DNA of 64,000 bases from Mycolicibacterium helvum. GTDB taxonomy: Bacteria; Actinomycetota; Actinomycetes; Mycobacteriales; Mycobacteriaceae. Every line of letters starts with the position of its first letter. The first letter of the stretch is position 1. The notes under the pieces are model-generated. The model worked only from the letters and a program-made list of their open reading frames with translations. It was not told the origin of the DNA and did not search any database. The stretch is taken from the NCBI RefSeq assembly GCF_010731895.1, contig NZ_AP022596.1, forward strand, positions 3,100,001 to 3,164,000, read 5' to 3'. Positions 1 to 9,430 of this stretch are shown here, piece after piece. Position numbers and translations under genes: made by a program.

Positions 1-645
1 CTGGGCCGTGCCCTGGTGGTGCGCCGGCTGGAGATGGTGCCCGTCGAGTGTGTGGCGCGCGGCTACCTGACCGGTTCGGGCCTGCTCGACTATCAGCGCG
101 ACGGCAGAGTCTGCGGTATCGCGCTGCCCCCGGGCCTGGTCGAGGCCAGCAAGTTCGACGAGCCGCTGTTCACCCCGGCGACCAAGGCCGAGATCGGCGA
201 GCACGACGAGAACATCTCCTTCAACAAGACCATCGAGCTGGTTGGGGCAGTCCGCGCCAACCAGCTACGGGAGCGCACCCTGCAGATCTACCTGCAGGCC
301 GCCGACCACGCCCTGACGAAGGGCATCATCATCGCCGACACGAAGTTCGAGTTCGGCGTCGACGCCGACGACCGGGTGGTCCTGGCCGACGAGGTCTTCA
401 CCCCGGACTCGTCCCGGTACTGGCCGGCCGACACCTACCAGCAGGGCGTGGTGCAGCCCAGCTTCGACAAGCAATTCGTCCGCAACTGGCTCACCGGGCC
501 GGAATCAGGCTGGGACCGTTACGGTTCCGCCCCGCCACCAGCTTTGCCCGACGATATCGTCGAAGCGACCCGTGCCCGCTATATCGAAGCCTACGAACGC
601 ATTTCAGGTTTGTCGTTCGCCGACTGGATCGGACCCAACCCATGA
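1..645 (+). CDS. purC: SAICAR synthetase PurC, 5' truncated by window edge
   Basis: PurC (phosphoribosylaminoimidazole-succinocarboxamide synthase) joins aspartate to CAIR in an ATP-dependent step of de novo purine synthesis. The frame is open from base 1 and lacks only the N-terminal part. Visible motifs are [15 protein letters not shown] near the start, the EIGEHDENI segment, and [10 protein letters not shown] followed by [14 protein letters not shown], all typical of the PurC active site. The stop TGA overlaps the ptrB start (ATGA), which indicates translational coupling. Other purine genes lie at 8.5, 14, 20.6 and 24.3 kb. The identity is secure from these motifs. Confidence 0.96.
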   Translation: MGRALVVRRLEMVPVECVARGYLTGSGLLDYQRDGRVCGIALPPGLVEASKFDEPLFTPATKAEIGEHDENISFNKTIELVGAVRANQLRERTLQIYLQAADHALTKGIIIADTKFEFGVDADDRVVLADEVFTPDSSRYWPADTYQQGVVQPSFDKQFVRNWLTGPESGWDRYGSAPPPALPDDIVEATRARYIEAYERISGLSFADWIGPNP

Positions 646-2729
646 TTCCTCCCATTGCCAAGCGGGTCGACACCGAGCGTGTCTTCCACGACGACGTCTT
701 CGTCGATCCCTACGAGTGGTTGCGCGAAAAGTCCGACCCGGAGGTCATCGGCTACCTGGAAGCCGAGAACACCTACGCCGATGAGGCCACCGCACACCTC
801 GAGCCGTTGCGGCAGAAGATTTTCGAGGAGATCAAGGCACGCACCAAGGAAACCGACATGTCGGTTCCCACGCGCCGCGGTGACTGGTGGTACTACGGGC
901 GCAGCTTCGAAGGCAAGCAGTACGGGGCGCACTGCCGCTGCCCGATAGCCGGCGCGGATGACTGGGATCCGCCGGTGTTCGACGAGGACACCGCCGTCCC
1001 GGGCGAGCAGGTGCTGCTCGACGAGAACGCCGAGGCCGACGGCCACGACTTCTTCTCGCTGGGCGCCAGCAGTGTGAGTCTGGATGGGAACCTGCTCGCC
1101 TATTCGGTCGATGTCGTCGGCGATGAGCGATACACGCTGCGGTTCAAGGATTTACGCACCGGTGAGCTCTATCCCGACGAGATTGCCGGGATTTCGTCCG
1201 GGGTGACCTGGGCGACCGACAACACATGCGTGTACTACACGACGGTCGACGAGGCGTGGCGCCCGGACACCGTGTGGCGCCATCGGCTCGGCTCGGATGA
1301 GCCCGATGAGCAGGTGTTCCACGAGCCCGACGAACGGTTCTGGATCGGCGTGGGACGCACCCGCAGCAACAAGTACGTGATCATCGCCGCCGGCTCCGCG
1401 ATCACCTCGCAAGTCTGGTTCGGTGACGCCGCTGACCCGAACACCGAATTCACCAGCGTGCTGCCACGCCGTGACGGTGTCGAGTACTCGGTGGAGCACG
1501 CGGTCATCGGCGGTGAGGACAAGTTCCTCATCCTGCACAACGACGGTGCGGTCAACTTCACCCTCGTCGAAGCGCCGGTCGCCGACGCAGCAGACCAGCG
1601 CACCCTGATCGCCGCGCGTGACGACGTGCGCCTCGACGGCGTCGACGCCTTCGCCGATCACCTGGTGGTCAGCTACCGCAGGGAGGCATTGCCGCGGATC
1701 CAGTTGTGGCCCATCGATACCGACGGCTACGGCACGCCTGAGGAGATCACGTTCGACTCGGAACTCTCGTCATCGGGCATGGCGGGAAACCCCAACTGGT
1801 CGACCCCGAAGTTGCGGGTGGGCACCACCTCGTTCGTGACCCCGCTGCGCATCTACGACCTCGACCTGGCCACCGGCGAGCGCACGCTGCTGCGCGAGCA
1901 GCCGGTGCTGGGTGGCTATAACAGTGAGGATTACGTCGAGCACCGGGACTGGGCTGTCGCCGACGACGGCACCCGCGTGCCGATCTCCGTCATCTACAAG
2001 GCGGGTATCGAATTCCCCGCTCCCGCACTGCTCTACGGCTATGGCGCCTACGAGTCGTCCGAGGATCCCCGTTTCTCGGTCGCGCGGCTGTCGCTGCTCG
2101 ACCGGGGCATGGTTTTCGCCATCGCCCACGTCCGCGGCGGTGGTGAGATGGGCCGACTCTGGTACGAGCACGGCAAGCTGCTGGAGAAGCGGAACACCTT
2201 CACCGACTTCATCGCGGCGGCACAGCATCTCGTGGACACCGGCCTGACCCGGCCGCAGAACCTGGTGGCACTCGGCGGCAGCGCCGGCGGTCTGCTGATG
2301 GGTGCCGTCGCCAACCTCGCGCCGGGGCTGTTCGCCGGCATCCTGGCGCAGGTGCCCTTCGTGGATCCGCTGACCACCATTCTGGATCCGTCGTTGCCGT
2401 TGACGGTCACCGAGTGGGACGAGTGGGGAAACCCGTTGGAGAACAAGGACGTGTACTTCTATATGAAGTCCTACTCGCCGTACGAGAACGTCGAAGCCAA
2501 GGAGTATCCGGCGATCCTGGCGATGACGTCGCTCAACGACACCCGGGTTCTCTACGTCGAGCCCGCGAAGTGGGTTGCCGCGCTTCGGCACACCAAGACC
2601 GACGGGCATCCGGTGCTGCTGAAGACCCAGATGGCCGCCGGCCACGGCGGGATCAGCGGCCGCTACGAGCGCTGGAAAGAGGCGGCCTTCCAGTACTCGT
2701 GGCTGCTGGCCACCGCCGGTGCTTGCTAG
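642..2729 (+). CDS. ptrB: Oligopeptidase B (prolyl oligopeptidase family S9)
   Basis: This is a cytosolic serine peptidase that cleaves short peptides after basic residues. The 695-residue protein has the usual family length: an N-terminal beta-propeller, then an alpha/beta hydrolase domain. The catalytic serine lies in GGSAGG (about Ser547), the aspartate in SLNDTRV (about Asp633) and the histidine in AAGHGG (about His668). The N-terminal PYEWLRE segment is characteristic. The start ATG overlaps the purC stop by 4 bases, so it is probably cotranslated with purC. A longer frame extends upstream inside purC but is only a shadow of that gene. Confidence 0.95.
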   Translation: MIPPIAKRVDTERVFHDDVFVDPYEWLREKSDPEVIGYLEAENTYADEATAHLEPLRQKIFEEIKARTKETDMSVPTRRGDWWYYGRSFEGKQYGAHCRCPIAGADDWDPPVFDEDTAVPGEQVLLDENAEADGHDFFSLGASSVSLDGNLLAYSVDVVGDERYTLRFKDLRTGELYPDEIAGISSGVTWATDNTCVYYTTVDEAWRPDTVWRHRLGSDEPDEQVFHEPDERFWIGVGRTRSNKYVIIAAGSAITSQVWFGDAADPNTEFTSVLPRRDGVEYSVEHAVIGGEDKFLILHNDGAVNFTLVEAPVADAADQRTLIAARDDVRLDGVDAFADHLVVSYRREALPRIQLWPIDTDGYGTPEEITFDSELSSSGMAGNPNWSTPKLRVGTTSFVTPLRIYDLDLATGERTLLREQPVLGGYNSEDYVEHRDWAVADDGTRVPISVIYKAGIEFPAPALLYGYGAYESSEDPRFSVARLSLLDRGMVFAIAHVRGGGEMGRLWYEHGKLLEKRNTFTDFIAAAQHLVDTGLTRPQNLVALGGSAGGLLMGAVANLAPGLFAGILAQVPFVDPLTTILDPSLPLTVTEWDEWGNPLENKDVYFYMKSYSPYENVEAKEYPAILAMTSLNDTRVLYVEPAKWVAALRHTKTDGHPVLLKTQMAAGHGGISGRYERWKEAAFQYSWLLATAGAC

Positions 2730-2793
2730 TGTCTCGATACACTGACCAAATCGGCTACTTCGCGCCGACAAGCTGGCGACGCCTTCGCCGGAA

Positions 2794-3426
2794 TCAGGTT
2801 GTTCCGGAACCGGTTTGGTGGTTGAGGCCTTGGCCGAGTTGATGGAACGCCCCCTCCATCAACGGCAGTAGCTCGATGGGGGGCTGCGCGTTCAGCCAGA
2901 ATTCGAGGGTGACCAGCGCGGTCGACAGAGCCGCATTAGCAATGAATCGCGGGTAGAAGTCGGTGTTGACGTCACCTCCGCTACGGACTGCGATAGCCTG
3001 AGCGAATTCTTCTGCGGCCAAACGTGACCCTCGTGCGATGGCGGTTTGCATGGCGGGGTCGCTCAGCGCCGTCAACAGGCTGTCTTGCTCCTCTTTTGGC
3101 TGGGGACTTCGTGCCCCAGACCACGCAGTATATGGCTGGAGAACGGCTGCAGTCACCGCCTGCCAAAGGTCTTCCTCGGGTGGTCGCTGGCTCAGCACGC
3201 GAGCGGCCTGCGCGGCCCGCTGTCGATGGCGATCTGCGACCGCTTCCTCCTTGCTCGCAAAGTAATTGCTGAAGGTTCGGCGCGAGACGCCCACCCGATC
3301 GACGATGTCCTCCACGCGGACATTTGCCAGGCCGCGCTCGCGCGCCATCAACACGGTGGTCAAGCTCAGCTGGTCACGCATGTCTTGCTTCTTCTGCTCG
3401 CGGAACCCCGGGCGCATAGGCGTCAT
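2794..3426 (-). CDS. TetR-family transcriptional regulator
   Basis: A 210-residue one-component repressor. The N-terminal helix-turn-helix reads VEDIVDRVGVSRRTFSNYFASKEE, split here as VEDIVDRVGVSRRTF and SNYFASKEE, followed by a divergent all-helical ligand domain. The start is set at the ATG giving MTPMRPGFREQ, since the frame upstream does not look like protein. It is divergent from an FAD monooxygenase across 188 bases that contain a strong palindrome over the monooxygenase promoter. The simplest inference is that it represses that neighbour. The ligand cannot be told from the sequence. Confidence 0.9.
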   Translation of the reverse strand: MTPMRPGFREQKKQDMRDQLSLTTVLMARERGLANVRVEDIVDRVGVSRRTFSNYFASKEEAVADRHRQRAAQAARVLSQRPPEEDLWQAVTAAVLQPYTAWSGARSPQPKEEQDSLLTALSDPAMQTAIARGSRLAAEEFAQAIAVRSGGDVNTDFYPRFIANAALSTALVTLEFWLNAQPPIELLPLMEGAFHQLGQGLNHQTGSGTT

Positions 3427-3567
3427 AGTGACACTTCGTTGCGCACTGCGCCAAGTAATTGCGCTGCGGCCTCGCAGGGATCCGCTACCGGCTGCATCAG
3501 TGCCTTCTGTGCTCCGTGCATTGGCAAGCTCGGGGGACACCGGTGACGATGTCCGCCAGAAACTGCT

Positions 3568-3608
3568 CAATGCGCAATATTGCACAATGGGCAGTGAATG
3601 GTTACCGT
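3568..3608 (+). promoter_or_regulatory. Probable TetR operator and sigma-A-like promoter of the FAD monooxygenase
   Basis: The palindrome TGCGCAATATTGCACA (3571-3586) has one mismatched base pair between its halves. It overlaps a candidate -35 TTGCAC (3580-3585), which is 17 bases upstream of a -10 TACCGT (3603-3608). The -10 lies 6 bases before the ATG at 3615, which suggests a leaderless transcript. A TetR dimer bound here would cover the -35 element. Assignment to the adjacent regulator is inference from position. Confidence 0.6.
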
Positions 3609-3614
3609 CAGCGT

Positions 3615-4799
3615 ATGCGGACCAAAACGATCCTGATCTCGGGAGCTAGCCTGGCTGGCCCCGCCACTGCGTTCTGGCTGGTGCGAGCTGGTTTCAAGGT
3701 GACCCTGGTCGAACAAGCGGCCGAACTCCGCAAAGGAGGTAATGGCGTCGACATACGGTCTGAGGCGTTGACGGTGATCGACCGTATGGGGCTAACCGAG
3801 GCTGCCCGAGAGCACGCGCTCGAAACGCACGGTATGCGGTTCGTCGACAGGCATGGCCGTCAGCGTGCGAGCATCGCAACGGCAGGTTTGGAGCGCATGG
3901 TCGGATCCGAGGACATCGAGGTCCGACGTGGCGATCTCGCTCGGCTGTTGGTCGACGCAACCGGCTGTGACGTCGAATACGTGTTCGGCGATAGTATTAC
4001 CGCCCTGACTCAGGATTCAGGCGGTGTCGACGTGACCTTCGCCAGCGGATCACAACGACGTTTCGACCTGGTTGTCGGCGCAGACGGCTTCCATTCGGCT
4101 GTACGCCGGCTCGTGTTCGGACCAGAAGAAGACTTCCGAGTTTTCAAGCAACACTATTACGCCATAGCCAGCGCCGATCTGCCTGTAGGCCAAGACTATT
4201 GGACTACGTTCTACAACGAACCCGGAAAATCTGCAGCGATCTACCGGGCACCCGAGCGTGGCCGCGGACTCGTCAACTTCACGTTCCGCAGCCCATCGCC
4301 ACTGAGTTACGACTACCGCGACATGGGTGCGCAGCGAAGGCTCCTGCGCCAGGCCTTCGGCGAGCTCGGCTGGCATGTGCCGGCCATGCTCGACGCAGTC
4401 GACAGCGCGCCTGATTTCTACTTCGACGCGTTGGCCCAGGTTCAGATGCCGTCCTGGTCGAAGGGCCGAGTGGTTCTCGTGGGCGATGCGGCCTACTGTG
4501 CATCCCCTGCGTCGGGGGCAGGAGCGTTGCTGGCGCTCTCCGGCTCCTACCGCCTCGCCGGCGAACTCGCCGCGGGCGACCAACCCCAAGCGGCGTTCAT
4601 GCGGTACGAAAGTGCTCAACGCCCTTTGGTGGCAAGCAAACAAAGTCATTTGTTCACCGGGTTTTCCGTACCCAAGACGCGCCCGGGCATCTTGGTCCGC
4701 AATCTGGTGGTGTCAACGCACCTCACAAGCCTGTTGTCGCGGCAGCACGCCGGCAAATCCCGGTCGCTGCGCGCCTATGAATTCCCACGTGACAGGTGA
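3615..4799 (+). CDS. FAD-dependent monooxygenase (PHBH/TetX-like)
   Basis: A 394-residue class A flavoprotein monooxygenase, expected to hydroxylate an aromatic or polyketide-like substrate with NAD(P)H and O2. The N-terminal Rossmann motif ILISGASLAGPA with a VTLVEQA strand end binds ADP of FAD. A central VVGADGFHS (DG motif) and the later VLVGDAAYCASPASGAGA (GD motif) complete the family signature. The start at 3615 places the Rossmann strand 5 residues from the N-terminus, as is usual. The gene is divergent from a TetR regulator. The substrate is unknown, and a role in drug or xenobiotic inactivation is only a possibility. Confidence 0.88.
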   Translation: MRTKTILISGASLAGPATAFWLVRAGFKVTLVEQAAELRKGGNGVDIRSEALTVIDRMGLTEAAREHALETHGMRFVDRHGRQRASIATAGLERMVGSEDIEVRRGDLARLLVDATGCDVEYVFGDSITALTQDSGGVDVTFASGSQRRFDLVVGADGFHSAVRRLVFGPEEDFRVFKQHYYAIASADLPVGQDYWTTFYNEPGKSAAIYRAPERGRGLVNFTFRSPSPLSYDYRDMGAQRRLLRQAFGELGWHVPAMLDAVDSAPDFYFDALAQVQMPSWSKGRVVLVGDAAYCASPASGAGALLALSGSYRLAGELAAGDQPQAAFMRYESAQRPLVASKQSHLFTGFSVPKTRPGILVRNLVVSTHLTSLLSRQHAGKSRSLRAYEFPRDR

Positions 4800-4869
4800 T
4801 CTCGGGACGAGCCGACGAGGGCTGCGCCCGGCTGGGGTCAGTTCACGGTTAGGGACTACAGTCAGCCGC

Positions 4870-5358
4870 ATGAGTCTGACCGACGTCCCGCTCACGACGC
4901 TCGCCGGAGTCCCCACCTCGCTGGCCGACTATGCCGACCGCGCGGTACTTCTGGTCAACGTTGCCTCCAAGTGCGGCCTGACCCCGCAGTACGCCGCTTT
5001 GGAGCAACTGGCCCGCGACTATGCCGATCGTGGCCTGGCCGTGATCGGGGTGCCGTGCAACCAGTTCATGGGGCAGGAGCCGGGAACGCCGGAGGAAATC
5101 CAGACTTTCTGCTCGACCACCTACGGCGTGACCTTTCCGTTGCTGGCCAAGGCCGACGTCAACGGCCCGGAGCGGCATCCCCTGTACGCCGAGCTCACCA
5201 CGTTCGCCGACGCCGATGGCCAGGCCGGCGACATCCAGTGGAACTTCGAGAAGTTCGTGATTGCGCCCGGCGGCACGGTGGTCAACCGGTTCCGCCCGCA
5301 GACCACGCCCGATGCCCCCGAAGTGGTCGAGGCGATCGAGGCTGTCCTGCCGGGCTGA
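4870..5358 (+). CDS. Glutathione peroxidase family protein (Cys type)
   Basis: A 162-residue thioredoxin-fold peroxidase, most likely reducing hydroperoxides with thioredoxin rather than glutathione, because mycobacteria lack glutathione. The peroxidatic cysteine is Cys35 in NVASKCGLTPQY, with partner residues in GVPCNQF (Gln) and WNFEKF (Trp and Asn). Length and motif order fit the family. TACAGT lies 7 bases before the ATG, which suggests a leaderless transcript. The gene stands alone between an FAD monooxygenase and a DUF2334 gene. Confidence 0.92.
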   Translation: MSLTDVPLTTLAGVPTSLADYADRAVLLVNVASKCGLTPQYAALEQLARDYADRGLAVIGVPCNQFMGQEPGTPEEIQTFCSTTYGVTFPLLAKADVNGPERHPLYAELTTFADADGQAGDIQWNFEKFVIAPGGTVVNRFRPQTTPDAPEVVEAIEAVLPG

Positions 5359-5427
5359 ACACCGATAGACGCCTGACATCCGGGTGCCGGTCACCGTGTG
5401 GACACCTGAAATTGCCACACTGCGACG

Positions 5428-6132
5428 GTGGCTGGACAACTCATGGTGTCGGTGTCCGGGATCAGCAATCGGACGTTGCGCGACGTCACAGAGTTCTGCG
5501 ACGCACTCGATGCCCGCACGGTTCCGGTGTCGCTGCTAGTCGCGCCGCGGCAAAAGGACGGCTACCGCCTGGAATCCGACCCGCGCACGATCGGCTGGCT
5601 GACCAGCCGCCGCGCGAAAGGCGACGCGGTGGTGTTGCACGGATTCGATGCGGCTGCCACCAAGAAGCGTCGCGGCGAGTTCGCCGCGCTGCCCGCGCAC
5701 GAGGCGAACCTGCGGCTGATGGGCGCTGACCGGGTCCTCGAACACGTCGGCCTGCGAACCAGGCTGTTCGCCGCTCCGGGTTGGACAGTCTCCTCGGGAA
5801 CAGAATTTGCCCTGCCGCGCAACGGCTTCCGGCTGCTCGTCGACCTGCACGGTGTCACCGACCTGGTGTCCGGCGATACGGTGCGCGCACGGGTGGTCGG
5901 TATCGGCGGAGGGTTCGTCACCGAACCGTGGTGGTGTCGCACGCTGGTGCTCTCCGCAGAACGCACCGCGCGGCGCGGCGGCATCGTCCGATTGGCAGTC
6001 ACTGCACGGCAACTCGGCAAGGTCGGATCTCGCCAGGCCATGCTCGACGCGATCGATCTGGCCCTGATGCACGGCTGTGCGCCGACGGTGTACCGCTGGG
6101 GATCTACGGTCCCCGCCAGATCCGCGGCCTAG
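5428..6132 (+). CDS. DUF2334-like polysaccharide deacetylase-fold protein
   Basis: The 234-residue protein resembles DUF2334, a family with a degenerate polysaccharide deacetylase (NodB-like) barrel. Visible features are an early VSVSGISNRT strand, VPVSLLVAP, an ISR-type DAVVLHGF strand with His, and RLFAAPGW, the usual deacetylase motif 3 position. No signal peptide is evident, so it is probably cytosolic. The start is GTG; an ATG five codons later (5443) is an alternative. It converges with an SDR gene, overlapping by 4 bases. The true substrate is unknown. Confidence 0.7.
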   Translation: MAGQLMVSVSGISNRTLRDVTEFCDALDARTVPVSLLVAPRQKDGYRLESDPRTIGWLTSRRAKGDAVVLHGFDAAATKKRRGEFAALPAHEANLRLMGADRVLEHVGLRTRLFAAPGWTVSSGTEFALPRNGFRLLVDLHGVTDLVSGDTVRARVVGIGGGFVTEPWWCRTLVLSAERTARRGGIVRLAVTARQLGKVGSRQAMLDAIDLALMHGCAPTVYRWGSTVPARSAA

Positions 6133-6929
6133 CGGCCTGAGCCGCTCGCCGTCGTCGCCATCCCGCCGTCGACCGGGATGATCGCCCCGTTCACGTACGC
6201 GCCGGCCCGGCTGGCCAGGAAGATCGCAATGCCGGCCATATCGTCGTCGCGGCCGATCCGCCGCAGCGGCGACGAGGCCGCGATCGCATCCCCGAAGGCG
6301 TCCAGTGTCGCGGCCATCATCTTCGACTGGAACGGGCCCGGTGCCACCGCGTTCACCGTGATGTGTTGCGGTCCAAGCTCTTTAGCGAGCACCCGGGTCA
6401 GCTGGTGCAGCGCGGCTTTGCTGGCGGAGTAGGAGTAGGTGTTCATGGCCGGGACGTGAATCCCGTCGATGCTGCCAATGTTGATCACCCGTGCGGGGTC
6501 GTCTTGGGTACCGGCCTTACGCAGCGCACCCACCAGCTCCTGCACAACCCAGAACGGCGATTTCACGTTGAGGTCGAGCACCTTGTCCCAGGCCGCGGCT
6601 GGAAACGACTCCAGCGGTTCACCCCATGTCGCGCCGGCGTTGTTGACCAGGATGTGCAACTCGTCGGTGTCGGCAAGGACTTCGGCGGCCAGCCGCTTGC
6701 ACTCCTGCTGCTTCGACAGGTCCGCCGGAATGGCCCGGACGCTGCCGAACTCCGAGAGCTGCTCGACGGCCTGCGCGCACTTGTCGGCCTTGCGGGAACT
6801 GATGATCACACTGGCGCCCGCCTGCAGTAGGCCGCGCGCGATCATCACCCCGATGCCACTGCTCCCGCCGGTGACCAACGCGGTCTTGCCGGACAGTCCG
6901 AACAGGTTCTCGAGATCGTTTGCGCTCAC
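6129..6929 (-). CDS. Short-chain dehydrogenase/reductase (classical SDR)
   Basis: A 266-residue NAD(P)-dependent oxidoreductase. The cofactor motif GGSSGIG lies at residues 21-27, LVNNAGATWG near 95, the catalytic Ser in INIGSIDG, and the Tyr-Lys pair in YSYSASKAAL. The C-terminal PVDGGMA is typical of FabG-like SDRs. Length and motif spacing are normal. It is monocistronic, with 150 bases to the next gene. The substrate cannot be assigned; acyl or alcohol substrates are most common for this group. Confidence 0.9.
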   Translation of the reverse strand: MSANDLENLFGLSGKTALVTGGSSGIGVMIARGLLQAGASVIISSRKADKCAQAVEQLSEFGSVRAIPADLSKQQECKRLAAEVLADTDELHILVNNAGATWGEPLESFPAAAWDKVLDLNVKSPFWVVQELVGALRKAGTQDDPARVINIGSIDGIHVPAMNTYSYSASKAALHQLTRVLAKELGPQHITVNAVAPGPFQSKMMAATLDAFGDAIAASSPLRRIGRDDDMAGIAIFLASRAGAYVNGAIIPVDGGMATTASGSGR

Positions 6930-7079
6930 AGGTTCTCCTTGGGGTGTCTATTCCAGCGGCTGGTCGAGTAGGTGTCGGCACTGCGATTCTTGATGCGCCC
7001 GAAGGGGTTTGACGTCGTAGAGAGGGTCGCCGCCGTGGGGTGACCGTCGATGATGAATTCGCCTGTCTGCCTTGCGACC

Positions 7080-7718
7080 TCAGAACCGGAACGAGTTCTC
7101 CTCCGGCAATACCCGGAAGTCGGTGTCGGTCATTTCGGTGAGCCGACCGTAATAGATCCCCCGAGCCTCCGGAGCCACTATGCCCTGATGAATCGGGACC
7201 GCATGCGCCGGCGCCACCGCCCGCAGGTAGTCGACCGCCTCGGAGATCCGCATCCAGGGCGCGGCCGCCGGGGCGGCCAGCACGTCCACCGGTTCGCCCG
7301 GCACGAACAACGCGTCGCCGGGATGCATGAGCCGGGCGGGGTGGTCGTCGTCGCCGACCAGATACGAGATGTTGTCGATCACCGGGATCTCGGGATGGAT
7401 GACGGCGTGGCGGCCGCCGACCCCGCGAATCGTCAGCCCGGCGACGTTCAATGCGTCGCCGACGTGCACCGCGCGCCAGGGCTCACCGAGTTCGGCCGCG
7501 GTCGCCGGATCGGCGTACAGCACCGCGTTCGGGTTGGCCTCGACCAGCGCGGGCAGCCGCTCCCGGTCGGCGTGGTCTGGGTGTTGATGGGTGATCAGGA
7601 TCGCCGACAGGCCGGTCACGCCCTCGAAACCGTGGGAGAAGTTTCCCGGGTCGAACAACAGCGTGGCGCCGTCGAACTCGGCGAGAAGGCAGGAATGCCC
7701 GAAATGCGTCAGTTCCAT
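7080..7718 (-). CDS. MBL-fold metal-dependent hydrolase
   Basis: A 212-residue metallo-beta-lactamase-fold protein of the UlaG-like group. The metal site HQHPDH lies at residues 44-49, with DPGNFSHG before it and a later His in MHPGDALF. The start is the ATG giving MELTHFGHSC; the longer upstream frame runs through the divergent gene and is a shadow. A homologue sits near purS and purQ in M. tuberculosis as I recall. The function is unproven; a cytosolic hydrolase is the safe reading. Confidence 0.88.
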   Translation of the reverse strand: MELTHFGHSCLLAEFDGATLLFDPGNFSHGFEGVTGLSAILITHQHPDHADRERLPALVEANPNAVLYADPATAAELGEPWRAVHVGDALNVAGLTIRGVGGRHAVIHPEIPVIDNISYLVGDDDHPARLMHPGDALFVPGEPVDVLAAPAAAPWMRISEAVDYLRAVAPAHAVPIHQGIVAPEARGIYYGRLTEMTDTDFRVLPEENSFRF

Positions 7719-7754
7719 GTTTACGATTGTGCGCGCAGGGGGAGGCGGCAAAAC

Positions 7755-8408
7755 GTGCGGTGGCTCGTCGCAGTGACGCTGGTGGCCTGCGGGCTCGCCG
7801 TCGCGCCGCCTGCTGCCGCCGACCCTGGCCTGTGCCCGCCCAATTGTGACCGCATCCCCGACGCGGCGTGGATCGCGCCGTGGGCGATGCCGCTCAACGC
7901 CCGCTATACCTGGCCGCGCCTGGGCGGTGTGGCGGTGACCGCTACCGCGCCCCGGTTCCGGTTCGAGGAATTGTGCGGTACGCCGCCGATGGCCCAGGAT
8001 CCGCGCGCCTACGCCGTGGCTGAACGGGCAACCGTGGTCAACCCCGATGGCCAGTGGCAGCTGCAGGCGACGGTGATGCACTGGCGGGGAGAGACCTGGC
8101 GGGGCGGCCAACTCGTCGACGACGTCTTCCACCACGCGGTCGCCGCTTTACGGTCCTGCCAGCGCACCAATCCGCTGGCCTCCCCCTCGCTGACCATCGA
8201 CCAGCAGGACCGGATGGCCGCGGTGGTCAGCGGACCGGTGATCCTGCACCAGTACGTGGTGGCCAGCCCCGCCAACAGCACGGTCACTGAGCTGGCGCTG
8301 TGGTCGACCGCACCGCCACTGACCGCGTGGCCGACGGCCGCCGACGAAACCGTGCTCGACGCACTCGGCGCGCCGCTGTGCACCGCCTATATCGGGTCGT
8401 GCCCATGA
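7755..8408 (+). CDS. Secreted mycobacterial protein of unknown function
   Basis: A 217-residue protein with a clear signal peptide: Arg near the start, the hydrophobic run LVAVTLVACGLAVA and an AAADPG cleavage region. The mature part starts with CPPNCDRIPDAAW and contains further Cys residues (ELCG, RSCQR, CTAYIGSC), probably forming disulfides outside the membrane. The GTG start at 7755 is chosen because it begins the signal sequence. It precedes purS by 52 bases but is not obviously linked in function. No catalytic motif is recognised. Confidence 0.75.
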   Translation: MRWLVAVTLVACGLAVAPPAAADPGLCPPNCDRIPDAAWIAPWAMPLNARYTWPRLGGVAVTATAPRFRFEELCGTPPMAQDPRAYAVAERATVVNPDGQWQLQATVMHWRGETWRGGQLVDDVFHHAVAALRSCQRTNPLASPSLTIDQQDRMAAVVSGPVILHQYVVASPANSTVTELALWSTAPPLTAWPTAADETVLDALGAPLCTAYIGSCP

Positions 8409-8460
8409 GCCGCCGGTAGAGTTACCACCGCAACATTCCCCGACGTCAGCAGGAGAGCCC

Positions 8461-8700
8461 GTGGCCCGTGTGGTGGTCAACGTGATGCCCAAAGCCGAGA
8501 TTCTCGATCCCCAGGGTCAGGCGATCGTCGGTGCCCTGGGCCGGCTGGGACATGCCGGTATCTCAGATGTCCGGCAGGGCAAGCGATTCGAACTCGAAGT
8601 CGACGACTCGGTCAGCGATTCCGAACTCGCCGAAATCGCCGAGTCGCTGCTGGCCAACACCGTCATCGAGGACTGGTCGGTCACCCGGGAGCCGTCGTGA
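8461..8700 (+). CDS. purS: FGAM synthase subunit PurS
   Basis: A 79-residue small subunit of the three-part formylglycinamidine ribonucleotide synthase. It bridges PurQ (glutaminase) and PurL (synthase). The sequence shows [17 protein letters not shown] at the start, then [13 protein letters not shown], which is the family signature. The start is GTG, preceded by the good ribosome site AGGAGA. Its TGA overlaps the purQ GTG by 3 bases, so the two are cotranslated. purL, encoding the large subunit, is separate at 14.1 kb. Confidence 0.96.
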   Translation: MARVVVNVMPKAEILDPQGQAIVGALGRLGHAGISDVRQGKRFELEVDDSVSDSELAEIAESLLANTVIEDWSVTREPS

Positions 8701-9371
8701 GCGCACGGATCGGGGTCATCACCTTCCCGGGCACGCTCGACGACGTCGATGCCGCCCGCGCGGTGCGACTGGCCGGTGCCGAGGCGGTCAGCCTCTGGCA
8801 CGGTGACGCCGACCTCAAGGGCGTCGACGCGGTGGTGGTGCCGGGTGGTTTCTCCTACGGCGACTACCTGCGCTGCGGTGCGATCGCGAAGTTCGCACCC
8901 GTCATGGGTGAGGTGATCACCGCGGCCAAGGCCGGCCTGCCGGTGCTGGGTATCTGCAACGGATTCCAGGTGCTGTGCGAGGCCGGGCTGCTGCCCGGTG
9001 CGCTGACCCGCAACGCCGGCCTGCACTTCATCTGCCGCGACGTATGGCTGACCGTGGACTCGATCACCAGCGCCTGGAGCTCGCGCTACGAGTCGGGCGC
9101 CGAGCTGCTGGTGCCGCTGAAATCCGGTGAGGGCCGCTATGTGGCCAGCGAAGCCGTGCTCGACGAACTCGAGGGCGAGGGCCGGGTGGTGTTCCGCTAC
9201 GCCGACAACCCCAACGGCTCGATGCGCGATATCGCCGGCGTCAGCTCGGCCAACGGCCGGGTCGTCGGGCTGATGCCGCACCCCGAGCACGCCACCGAAG
9301 CGCTGACCGGCCCGTCCGACGACGGGCTCGGCCTGTTCTACTCCGCACTCGACGCGGTGCTGGCCGCCTAA
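8697..9371 (+). CDS. purQ: FGAM synthase glutaminase subunit PurQ
   Basis: A 224-residue class I glutamine amidotransferase that supplies ammonia to PurL. The nucleophile Cys lies in [10 protein letters not shown], and the His and Glu of the triad in MPHPEHATE near the C-terminus. The N-terminus [12 protein letters not shown] matches the family. The GTG start overlaps the purS stop (GTGA). A hairpin 5 bases after the stop probably ends the purSQ transcript and the convergent encapsulin transcript. Confidence 0.97.
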   Translation: MSARIGVITFPGTLDDVDAARAVRLAGAEAVSLWHGDADLKGVDAVVVPGGFSYGDYLRCGAIAKFAPVMGEVITAAKAGLPVLGICNGFQVLCEAGLLPGALTRNAGLHFICRDVWLTVDSITSAWSSRYESGAELLVPLKSGEGRYVASEAVLDELEGEGRVVFRYADNPNGSMRDIAGVSSANGRVVGLMPHPEHATEALTGPSDDGLGLFYSALDAVLAA

Positions 9372-9376
9372 CGCGA

Positions 9377-9421
9377 TTTCGGCGCGAAAACCGTCGCCAG
9401 GCGAACGGCAGCGCGCCGAAA
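9377..9421. terminator. Bidirectional hairpin between purQ and encapsulin
   Basis: TTTCGGCGCG (9377-9386) is the exact reverse complement of CGCGCCGAAA (9412-9421). The spacer holds a second imperfect stem (CCGTCGCC with GAACGG). It lies between the convergent purQ and encapsulin genes, with no T-run, so it would act as an intrinsic-like or processing hairpin for both strands. Confidence 0.55.
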
Positions 9422-9430
9422 CCGCATCGG

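Noticed and set aside
1770..2771. 333-codon antisense frame to ptrB
   Set aside because: Long antisense frames are expected in high-GC genes; the plus-strand protein has full catalytic motifs.
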